Origin: Acidobacteriaceae bacterium
GTDB lineage: Bacteria > Acidobacteriota > Terriglobia > Bryobacterales > Bryobacteraceae
Direction: 5' to 3'
Length of the DNA: 5,835 nucleotides
Assembly: GCA_019245255.1 (NCBI GenBank)
Contig: JAFARV010000010.1
Coordinates: forward strand, 1 to 5,835
The position numbers and the translations under genes are program-made. The notes beneath the pieces are model-generated. The model was given only the letters and a program-made list of their open reading frames with translations. It made no database searches and was not told the DNA's origin. Position 1 is the first letter of the stretch. Each line of letters opens with the position of its first letter. Shown here piece by piece: positions 1 to 4,799 of this stretch.

Positions 1-99
1 TCCGATCTCTCGTTTGCGCTGATTGACGGAATACGCAAGGATGCGATATTAAACCGATATTTTGCCAGTCCCAACGTCATGCACTTCTATCTATTATGA
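1..99 (+). CDS. possible 3' end of an upstream gene (unrecognised)
   Basis: One forward frame is open from the first base to a TGA at 97-99, about 32 codons, ending in NVMHFYLL. The other two forward frames close within the first 25 bases. I do not recognise the peptide. The same stretch carries a promoter-like sequence and half of an inverted repeat. It may therefore simply be the intergenic region in front of the PadR gene, and the open frame could be chance. Confidence 0.2.
   Translation, partial: SDLSFALIDGIRKDAILNRYFASPNVMHFYLL
23..52 (+). promoter_or_regulatory. candidate sigma-70 promoter for the padR-permease unit
   Basis: TTGACG (23-28) matches five of six bases of the -35 consensus. 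TATTAA (47-52) matches four of six of the -10, with an 18-bp spacer. Transcription would begin near position 60, upstream of the inverted repeat at 84-118, which would then lie in the leader where a bound repressor could block the polymerase. This rests on motif matching alone. Confidence 0.3.
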
Positions 100-118
100 T
101 GTTAATGATAGATAGAAG
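84..118. promoter_or_regulatory. inverted repeat, probable PadR operator
   Basis: CTTCTATCTAT (84-94) is perfectly mirrored by ATAGATAGAAG (108-118) across a 13-bp spacer, and the pairing resumes for two bases inside the spacer. The repeat ends 8 bp before the PadR start codon. PadR-family dimers commonly bind such dyads in front of their own gene, so autoregulation is the natural reading. The right arm also holds the only Shine-Dalgarno-like AGAAG. The repeat is seen directly; its binding protein is inferred. Confidence 0.6.
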
Positions 119-126
119 CAAAAGCT

Positions 127-480
127 ATGGTCGATTCTTCCCAAAAAGCGGACCTGCCGCAAGGTACCCTCGACCTTTTAATTCTCAAAATCGTCGCACT
201 CGAGGCCGTGCATGGCTACGCGATCGCTCTGCGTCTGCAGCAGATTTCGGGAGATATCGTGCAGGTGCCGGGAGGATCATTGTATCCGGCGCTCCATCGT
301 CTGGCGAATCGCGGATTTCTTAAGTCCGAGTGGAAGGAGACGGAGACCGGGCGCGATGCCAAGTTCTATCGCCTGACGAAGAAAGGGCGCACGCATCTTG
401 AGGCGGAGACCGCGAGTTGGAGAAGATTGGCTGGCGCAGTCGGTCTGATTTTGGACATAGACGAGGAGGCTGCGTCATGA
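127..480 (+). CDS. PadR-family transcriptional regulator
   Basis: This 117-residue protein is a winged helix-turn-helix PadR regulator and is complete for the small, subfamily-2-like PadR type. Hallmarks are GTLDLLIL (13-20), HGYAI (29-33), GSLYPALHRL (50-59, recognition helix) and the wing ending KFYRLT (79-84). A helix from about 85 to 110 probably forms the dimer interface. It is a cytoplasmic DNA-binding protein, probably a repressor of its own operon through the dyad at 84-118. It overlaps the permease gene by ATGA (477-480), the standard arrangement of PadR with ADOP permeases in Acidobacteriota. The downstream permease is destroyed, so this regulator may be an orphan or may act elsewhere. 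The ATG at 127 is preferred although its ribosome binding site is weak. The frame shows no damage. Confidence 0.93.
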   Translation: MVDSSQKADLPQGTLDLLILKIVALEAVHGYAIALRLQQISGDIVQVPGGSLYPALHRLANRGFLKSEWKETETGRDAKFYRLTKKGRTHLEAETASWRRLAGAVGLILDIDEEAAS

Positions 481-1605
481 ATTGGCTCTCGCGTTTGGTG
501 CAACGGAACAAAATGGAGGCGGATCTTGGGCGTGAACTCCAGTTCCATATCGCAGAAAGAATTTCGGCTCTGAAAGGCTCTGGCTTAAGCGAGGAAGAGG
601 CCCGTCGAAAGGTACGCCAGGAATTCGGCGGGATTGAGCAGGTAAAAGAAGAATGCCGGGAGGCGAGCAGCACGTTGTGGTTTGAGAGCCTGGCCAAGGA
701 TGTGAGCCATGCGCTAAAAGGAATGCGCCGCCAGGGAGGGCTCGCACCTGTTGGCCGAACGCCGGTTGGCAACGACTCCAGTGAGCAACTCGTCGCGCGC
801 ATTTGGATGGATCTGCGCTACGCGACGCGGCTAATCATTCAGAACCCCGGCTTCGCAGTCGTTGTGATCCTCTCGCTTGCACTTGGAATTGGCGCTAATA
901 CCGCCATCTTTCATCCCGATGGCGAATGGCTTCTCTACGCTACGAAGCAACTATCAGGAGCCGCTTTGGTTATTGCTGGGGCTTTCCGGCCTGGTGTTGC
1001 TGATCGCCTGTGCGAACCTTGCGAATCTCATGTTGGCACGCGCCAGCGCGAGAGAGCGGGAAATGGCTCTGCGGTTGACTCTTGGCGCTTCACGACCCCG
1101 GTTGATCCGCCAATTACTGACAGAGAGTTTACTGCTTGCGCTATTTGGAGCAGCTGCCGGGGTGGCGCTCTCTATGGTCCTTCTTGTCAGCGCGCTCTTA
1201 TTCGTCCGAACCTTCCAGAACCTGGAGCAGGTGGATCCTGGATTTCGGCAGGATCATATCCTGATTGCAAATTTTGATTACTCGCCCTTGAAGCTACCCG
1301 GGGCCAAGCAGATGGCCTTCAAGCGAGAGTTGCTAAGCCGCGTTCAAGCACTCCCCGGAGTGACTTCGGCTGCGGAAACGTTATTCGCTCCGTTGAGCCA
1401 CTCGGGATGGGATGACAACGTGGATATCCCAAATGGTCTACAGAGGCAAGATGTTCTTTTTAGCCGCGTCAGTCCCGGCTATTTCAAAACAATGGGAATG
1501 GAACTCATCTCCGGTCGGGACTTCACTAACTCAGACGGGCCGGCCACTTTGCGAAAAGCTATCGTCAATCGGGCATTCGCGCTCGAGTTCTTCGGAAACA
1601 ACAAC
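477..1605 (+). pseudogene. ADOP-type ABC permease (MacB/FtsX-like), mosaic remnant
   Basis: The start at 477 has a strong AGGAGG (464-469) and overlaps padR. The N-terminus is typical of ADOP permeases: a cytoplasmic helical stretch with EEARRKVRQEFGGIEQVKEE, then a first membrane helix ending in ALGIGANTAIF (to 911). The frame then changes. From about 925 the second frame carries PLWLLLGLSGLVLL, ACANLANLMLARASARERE and RLIRQLLTESLLLA, which normally lie some 200 residues further on. At about 1162-1173 it jumps in frame to SMVLLVSALLFVRTF and the second periplasmic segment, including SPGYFKTMGMELISGRDF. Homology stops after FFGNNN at 1605. The family is usually about 800 residues; here about 370 codons remain, and the last periplasmic half and final three helices are missing. 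Translation from 477 would end at 1275-1277, with about 120 out-of-frame residues. Intact members are inner-membrane permeases of unknown substrate, so this copy is surely non-functional. Confidence 0.9.
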
Positions 1606-1631
1606 TACTGGCCAGGTCCAAATTGTTGTTT
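1596..1631. repeat. 9-bp inverted repeat at the permease break
   Basis: AAACAACAA (1596-1604) and TTGTTGTTT (1623-1631) are perfect inverted arms around an 18-bp loop containing TGGCCA. The left arm lies on the last recognisable permease codons, and homology ends exactly there. It could be a hairpin that promoted the rearrangement, or chance in an AAC-rich stretch. There is no T-tract to suggest a terminator. Confidence 0.35.
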
Positions 1632-1649
1632 GCTCACTGGCTTAAATGT

Positions 1650-1979
1650 GAGTCATCGGAGCTTACGGCGCACAAGTGCATTGTGTCGGGATCACTTCGA
1701 GGATTGTGGCGACTTGGAAATTAGGCGCCGATCATCCTAGATCCGCTGTAGTCCGGAAGGTTTATTTGTTACGTATCACTCGCCATTCCGACACGTTGCT
1801 ATTTCCGCGTGCTTCTTCACTAGAGGAGCTCGAGAACACCGGCAACAACTAATCTTCAACTTTCAGTACCACGTGTGCGTGCCTCACCCAAGAGGGTATT
1901 GCCAGCGTCCGTTCGCGAGCAAAGAACCTTTACTGGAGAACGCAGGGTACTTTGAGCGGGTGAGCCGATAGGCTCGCAT
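1650..1979 (-). pseudogene. RES-domain toxin, decayed
   Basis: Reading the minus strand from the ATG at 1979 gives MRAYRLTRSKYPAFSSKG, then LLANGRWQY (1896-1979). This is the start of a RES-domain toxin: the Y/WRxxR opening, the FSxxG turn and the GRW motif. The frame then breaks. In another frame, about 1823-1858 reads ES, a stop, then RLVVAGVLELL, matching the segment that in intact RES proteins reads roughly ES-x-LA-LEVLVH. A possible further piece with INLPD near 1745-1760 is weaker, so the left limit of about 1650 is approximate. RES toxins deplete cellular NAD+. The start overlaps the antitoxin stop (TGATG), as in real RES-Xre operons. Stops and indels in every frame make this non-functional. 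I am confident of the family for the first 28 codons and less so beyond. Confidence 0.7.
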
Positions 1980-2213
1980 CAAATGCCATAGTCGATACGC
2001 GTCAAGACTTCTTCTACCTGTGCGGCACCTTCGGAAGTATTGGCGATTTCAATTGGTGGCAGATTACTAACGACGGGATTGGGTGTTGTGAGCCAAGCCC
2101 GCGCTTTGGGCAGGATCTCCAAAGGTATCGACAGCATGGGCCATCACAGCCGGCGGGATGCTTTCAAAATCCGGCTCTATTCTACGGACAAGCTGGTCAG
2201 GCACTACCTTCAT
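1979..2213 (-). pseudogene. Xre/MbcA/ParS-type antitoxin, frameshifted
   Basis: From the ATG at 2213 the minus strand reads a short N-terminus and AVDTFGDPA. One extra base in the GGG at 2108-2110 (CCC on the coding strand) then shifts the frame. Removing it restores KARAWLTTPNPVV, LPPIEIANTSEGAAQVEE and LTRIDYGI, with a stop at 1979-1981. The repaired product has 77 residues. These motifs (FGD-x-x-KAxxWL-xTPN-x, a P-x-E segment, then T-x-EG-x-x-V-E and L-x-RI-x-YG) define the toxin-binding domain of antitoxins paired with RES toxins. The usual N-terminal Xre helix-turn-helix is not visible; either the gene was already short or that part is gone. GAGGAG lies three bases before the ATG, slightly close. 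The single-base lesion suggests the antitoxin decayed more recently or less than the toxin, unless it is a sequencing error. Confidence 0.78.
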
Positions 2214-2420
2214 TATCTCCTCAGAAATATGAGCTTTCGTGTGCCATTAGTAAATACATGGCGGTCAGAACGAAGCCGCGGGCGCGGCGGACGCTGCGCG
2301 TGACGTCACGTCGATGTTCGTCTGGCCAGCTATTAGGTGGCCCCGCGGTTGCGCCGGACGGAAGTTGCCTGGTGGTGGCTTTGTCTACCGTCACCGGTGT
2401 GTACTTATTTAAGCGGTATG
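2214..2420. other. gene-free stretch between antitoxin remnant and IS
   Basis: I find no recognisable coding sequence here. It holds the antitoxin ribosome binding site, a bulged dyad GCCAT/ATGGC (2243-2247 and 2258-2262) about 30 bp upstream of the antitoxin start, and a perfect 12-bp palindrome CGTGACGTCACG (2299-2310). Either dyad could be the old operator of the toxin-antitoxin operon. A short forward frame reading GGPAVAPDGSCLVVAL loosely resembles a beta-propeller repeat but is too short to call. Confidence 0.3.
2299..2310. repeat. 12-bp perfect palindrome CGTGACGTCACG
   Basis: This is a perfect palindrome with no spacer, 86 bp upstream of the antitoxin start on the minus strand. Its length is above what is usual by chance in 200 bp. 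It could be a regulator binding site for the toxin-antitoxin promoter, but no other copy is apparent in this window. Confidence 0.3.
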
Positions 2421-3508
2421 TAGTCTTGTGTCCCAGAAATACGTGAACAAAGTCTGGCGATTTTAGCGAGGACGGAATCGGCGGTGGCGGTCCAAACGAA
2501 GGGGCGTTTGGAATCGTTGTAGTTGCGGACGAACCCGTCAATTTTGCCGACGAGATCCTTGACGCTGCGGAAGGAGCCGCGGCGAATGGCGCGCTGACTG
2601 ATCAGTGCGAACCAGCGCTCGACTTGATTGAGCCAGGACGAGTAGGTGGGAGTGTAGTGAATGTGGTATCGCGGGCGCTGCGCGAGCCAAGTGCGGACTC
2701 TGGCATGCTTGTGGGTGGCGTAATTGTCAACGATCAGATGGACTTCGAGATCCGGCGGGATGTTCTGGTCAAGACTGCGCAGGAAGGACAGGAACTCCTG
2801 ATGGCGATGACGGGATTTGCATTTTGCGAAGACCGCGCCAGTGGCGACATCGAGAGCGGCGAACAAAGTGGTCGTGCCGTGTCGAACGTAATCGTGGGTC
2901 ACCCCCTCGACGTACCCGAGTCCCAGCGGAAGCACCGGCTGGGTGCGATTCAGCGCCTGAATCTGGCTCTTTTCATCGACGCACAAGACCATCGCGTGAT
3001 CTGGCGGATTCAGGTACAGCCCGACCACATCACGAACTTTTTCCACGAAGAACGGATCGGTCGAGAGCTTGAAAGTCCGCGCGCGATGTGGCTGCACGGC
3101 GAAGGCTTGAAACAGCCGATGCACGGTGGACTTGGAAATCCCGCTCTCGCCGGCTGCTGTTCGCACGCTCCAGTGGGTTCCGCCCTTTGGCTTGCTGCCA
3201 AGCGTCTTGTTAAGTAATGCGGCGACCTGCTCGTCTTCAATGCTGCGGGGCCGTCCCGAACGAATCTCGTCATACAGGCCCGCTACACGGGATGCTATGA
3301 ATCGTTGCCGCCACTTGCCTACGGTCGCATTTGTCCAACTGAGCCGCTGCGCGATCTGGCTGTTGCTTTGGCCCTGAGCGGACCACAAAATCACTTTCGC
3401 CCGCGCCACCAGCGCGTTGGGAAGAGTGCGCGACAGCGTAAAGCTTCGTAACTGATCCTGCTCTTCTTCCGTAAGCTTCAGCTCGGCTTTGGGGCGTCCT
3501 GTACGCAT
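2405..3508 (-). CDS. IS630-family transposase (DDE)
   Basis: This 367-residue DDE transposase catalyses cut-and-paste movement of the surrounding element. The N-terminus holds a helix-turn-helix (about 45-70, QIAQRLSWTNATVGKWRQRF) and a second helical DNA-binding part up to about 140 (SGISKSTVHRLF). The RNase-H-like catalytic core has Asp178 in CVDEKSQIQ, Asp261 in LIVDNYATHK and Glu297 in SSWLNQVERWF. The 35 residues between the last two agree with the family's DD34-35E spacing. No frameshift or stop is seen, so it is probably active. The start at 3508 is the only plausible one: no in-frame start lies upstream, and a GAAGAGGG purine stretch sits rather far away (about 18 bases). The frame has no stop inside the element. 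It reads through the left repeat and ends five codons later in flanking DNA (YIPLK, stop 2405-2407). Confidence 0.95.
   Translation of the reverse strand: MRTGRPKAELKLTEEEQDQLRSFTLSRTLPNALVARAKVILWSAQGQSNSQIAQRLSWTNATVGKWRQRFIASRVAGLYDEIRSGRPRSIEDEQVAALLNKTLGSKPKGGTHWSVRTAAGESGISKSTVHRLFQAFAVQPHRARTFKLSTDPFFVEKVRDVVGLYLNPPDHAMVLCVDEKSQIQALNRTQPVLPLGLGYVEGVTHDYVRHGTTTLFAALDVATGAVFAKCKSRHRHQEFLSFLRSLDQNIPPDLEVHLIVDNYATHKHARVRTWLAQRPRYHIHYTPTYSSWLNQVERWFALISQRAIRRGSFRSVKDLVGKIDGFVRNYNDSKRPFVWTATADSVLAKIARLCSRISGTQDYIPLK
2421..2422. repeat. TA target-site duplication (left copy; right copy 3565-3566)
   Basis: The dinucleotide TA directly borders both perfect terminal repeats, the diagnostic duplication of IS630-family insertion. 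On the transposase strand the left copy falls in codon phase directly after the last codon of the IS (GAC) and forms the first two bases of the next codon. Confidence 0.9.
2423..2441 (+). repeat. IS630 left terminal inverted repeat
   Basis: GTCTTGTGTCCCAGAAATA, identical to the reverse complement of the right end. It also encodes the last residues of the transposase, since the reading frame runs through it and out of the element. Confidence 0.95.
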
Positions 3509-3545
3509 ATGAAAGCATAACCAGAAACCCTCTTCTTTTGCAAGT

Positions 3546-3564
3546 TATTTCTGGGACACAAGAC
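3546..3564 (-). repeat. IS630 right terminal inverted repeat
   Basis: A perfect 19-bp match to the left end, followed by the duplicated TA at 3565-3566. It lies about 40 bp upstream of the transposase start, so the transposase promoter must be in or next to it. Confidence 0.95.
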
Positions 3565-3566
3565 TA

Positions 3567-3775
3567 GTTCCATTCGCAAAAAGCAATTCGATAGGTGCTT
3601 GCCCAGCGTCTGGAGATTCGTTGTCGGCCAACGTGCTGACGGAACCACCCTTCAGTTCAGCCAAGGATCTGTCTGGGTTGACCATCGTGTCCTGAGGCTA
3701 AGGTACAACAGGCCAAATCGGCGAGACAACGATAGCCTCGGGATGCAAATCGCGTTTCGCGTTGCTCATGTATAA
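3567..3775 (+). pseudogene. 3' remnant of an FGE/SUMF1-like gene
   Basis: A forward frame open from the IS border to the TAA at 3773-3775 ends with GSVWVDHRVLRLRYNRPN, RRDNDSLG and AFRVAHV (core 3665-3775). This resembles the C-terminal signature of formylglycine-generating-enzyme-fold proteins, roughly RGGSW, then RSAYR, then RPDxRDxxLGFRVA. Small insertions interrupt it: GSVW for GGSW, and extra residues inside LGFRVA. Family members oxidise a sulfatase cysteine or act as binding or accessory domains; which type this was cannot be told from the tail. The catalytic part is absent. Joining the DNA across the IS puts a stop (2410-2412) in this frame 10 bp left of the insertion, so it was truncated before or independently of the IS. 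Confidence 0.55.
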
Positions 3776-3776
3776 T
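3771..3776 (+). promoter_or_regulatory. consensus -10 (TATAAT) for the 105-residue gene
   Basis: A perfect TATAAT, preceded by TG, lies 34 bp before the start codon at 3810. The -35 region (about 3748-3753, AATCGC) is poor. Transcription would start near 3783. The stop codon of the FGE remnant lies inside this hexamer. Confidence 0.5.
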
Positions 3777-3809
3777 GCGTCGACACACTTTCCCCAGGAG
3801 GGAATCTTC

Positions 3810-4127
3810 ATGCGAACCTTGCTGCGAGTATCGATCCCGGTTGAGGCTGGAAACGCGGCGGCAAAGGCCGGAACGCTGGGATCCACCGTTGAAAAGATTC
3901 TGGCCGAGCTCAACCCTGAAGCTGCTTATTTTTTCGCGGACGATAATGGCAACCGGTCGGGATCTATTGTCTTCGACCTGAAGGACACATCCGACATCCC
4001 GGCTGTCGCCGAGCCCTGGTTTCTCGCTTTCAATGCCAAGGTATCGTTCCGGCCGGTGATGAGCGCACAGGACCTTGCCAAGGGGGCTCCATCCATCGGC
4101 AAGGCTGTTGAGCGATACGGCAAATAG
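3810..4127 (+). CDS. small conserved-looking hypothetical protein
   Basis: I cannot name this 105-residue protein. The start at 3810 is chosen because AGGAGG (3796-3801) sits eight bases upstream; longer in-frame starts lack a ribosome binding site. The protein is soluble, with no signal peptide or membrane helix. The order strand (MRTLLRVSIPVE), helix (about 19-35, STVEKILAEL), strand (EAAYFFADDNGNRSGSIVFDL), helix (PAVAEPWFLAF), strand (KVSFRPVMS) and helix suggests a small ferredoxin-like alpha/beta-barrel domain, which often dimerises. Similar short stand-alone proteins are, to my memory, common in Acidobacteriota without assigned function. It stands 86 bp before the DsrE-like gene, on the same strand, with its own -10. 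Codon use and frame look intact. Confidence 0.85.
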   Translation: MRTLLRVSIPVEAGNAAAKAGTLGSTVEKILAELNPEAAYFFADDNGNRSGSIVFDLKDTSDIPAVAEPWFLAFNAKVSFRPVMSAQDLAKGAPSIGKAVERYGK

Positions 4128-4213
4128 CGAGTTATTCAAAGCCGAGCGGGAAATTCGATGTTTTCAAAACCCGACAAAATGCTACACTTCGCCTTACCCC
4201 CTCGGAGGTCCTC

Positions 4214-4663
4214 ATGGCGCGGCGGTCATTTCTTCGTCAGTTAGTTGCGTTACCTCTTGTTACAGCGGAGTCCTCGTTTAGCCAAGGGTCTTCGCGCAAA
4301 TCCCTGAACATCGTAATGAAAAGCGCCTGGGGATCGGATGATCCAACCAAGGCAGCGTTTCCTTTTCTCCACGGCCTGGCGCTTTCTGAAGCAGGACATT
4401 CGGTGCAGATTTTCTTGCTTGGCGAAGCAGTTTCGCTTATGCGGAAGTCAGTTGCCGCTGCAGTTGTGCCGGTTGGCTGGCCACCGTTAGAGCAGTCACT
4501 CACCAAAGTTGTTGAGAGACATATTCAGATTTATGCCTGCGGCGCCTGTAGCCGGGCGCGATCGGTTCTGCAAACAGACCTGGACCAGTGGGGGGCGAAG
4601 TTCGGCAACCCGGCAATCTTCGTTTCGCTCGTGGAATGGGCCAATCACGTGATTACGGAATAA
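4214..4663 (+). CDS. DsrE-like protein with Tat-type signal
   Basis: This 149-residue protein has GGAGG (4204-4208) five bases before its ATG. The N-terminus MARRSFLRQLVALPLV matches a twin-arginine (RRxFL) signal with a short hydrophobic stretch, and cleavage is plausible between about residues 18 and 25. The mature part (from about 31) resembles the DsrE/DsrF fold: LNIVMKSAWGSDDPTKAAFPF, the LALSEAGHSVQIFLLGEAV strand-helix, then IQIYACGACSRARSV. DsrE proteins handle sulfur relay or bind small ligands. The usual single active cysteine position is here CxxC (Cys109, Cys112), which might form a disulfide or bind a sulfur species outside the cytoplasm. No dsrF, dsrH or tusA partner is visible. 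TACACT at 4183-4188 is a possible -10. Family assignment is fairly firm; export and sulfur chemistry are inferred. Confidence 0.82.
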   Translation: MARRSFLRQLVALPLVTAESSFSQGSSRKSLNIVMKSAWGSDDPTKAAFPFLHGLALSEAGHSVQIFLLGEAVSLMRKSVAAAVVPVGWPPLEQSLTKVVERHIQIYACGACSRARSVLQTDLDQWGAKFGNPAIFVSLVEWANHVITE

Positions 4664-4755
4664 CTCGGCACTTCACCAGACCTTGAGTGGAAAATCGTCG
4701 GGTGATGCACGCGAATCGCTCCGCCTTCATGCATGAGAAGTTATCACGTTCTGAA

Positions 4756-4791
4756 GAAACCGTAACTTTCCTGCGCGTTACTCGTTATAGT
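4756..4791 (+). promoter_or_regulatory. candidate ECF-type promoter of the sigma gene
   Basis: GAAAC (4756-4760) is followed after 15 bp by CGTTA (4776-4780), with a second CGTTA at 4783-4787. GAAAC with CGT(T)A at this spacing resembles known ECF sigma promoters, and such sigma genes usually regulate themselves. TATAGT (4786-4791) with TAACTT 17 bp upstream is a housekeeping alternative. That one would start transcription almost at the ATG at 4800, giving a nearly leaderless mRNA. Confidence 0.3.
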
Positions 4792-4799
4792 TGCAGAGC

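Larger units (their letters stand above)
2423..3564 (-). mobile_element. IS630-family insertion sequence, complete
   Basis: The element is 1142 bp, bounded by perfect 19-bp terminal inverted repeats and flanked on both sides by TA (2421-2422 and 3565-3566). That is the target duplication expected of IS630/Tc1-mariner-type transposition. It carries one transposase on the minus strand, with all three catalytic residues. The size fits the family's 1.0-1.2 kb. Identical ends and an undamaged transposase suggest a fairly recent insertion, later than the decay of the surrounding genes. It separates the toxin-antitoxin remnant from an FGE-like gene tail. The frame of that tail already has a stop 10 bp left of the insertion point, so the IS need not have caused the damage. 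Confidence 0.95.

Noticed and set aside
320..802. Minus-strand open frame across padR and the permease start
   Set aside because: The opposite strand encodes recognisable PadR and ADOP motifs. This frame has a serine/arginine-rich composition typical of antisense reading.
912..1277. Forward frame continuing the permease N-terminus to a stop at 1277
   Set aside because: The residues after TAIFH do not look like a permease, while the next frame over the same DNA encodes clear permease motifs. This stretch is the out-of-frame continuation after the break.
2258..2443. Short forward frame with AVAPDGSCLVVAL, suggestive of a TolB/WD40 propeller repeat
   Set aside because: There is only one weak motif, no start signal and no flanking repeats. 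Most of the upstream frame is the antisense of the antitoxin remnant, and the frame enters the IS.
2624..3217. Long forward open frame (197 codons) inside the IS
   Set aside because: It lies antisense to the transposase catalytic core and shows no family motifs. It is a shadow of the high-GC coding strand.
3665..3775. Variable region of a diversity-generating retroelement, because FGE-fold tails with Asn/Asp/Tyr-rich codons are common targets
   Set aside because: No reverse transcriptase, template repeat or second near-copy of this stretch is present in the window. The sequence shows indels rather than adenine-specific changes.
3657..4139. Minus-strand open frame of 160 codons
   Set aside because: It covers the antisense of the 105-residue gene, whose own start has a strong ribosome binding site. 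No recognisable domain is present on the minus strand.
4664..4799. Terminator or small RNA between the DsrE-like and sigma genes
   Set aside because: I see only a weak CACTT/GAGTG pairing and a CATGCATG palindrome, with no stable stem followed by a T-run.
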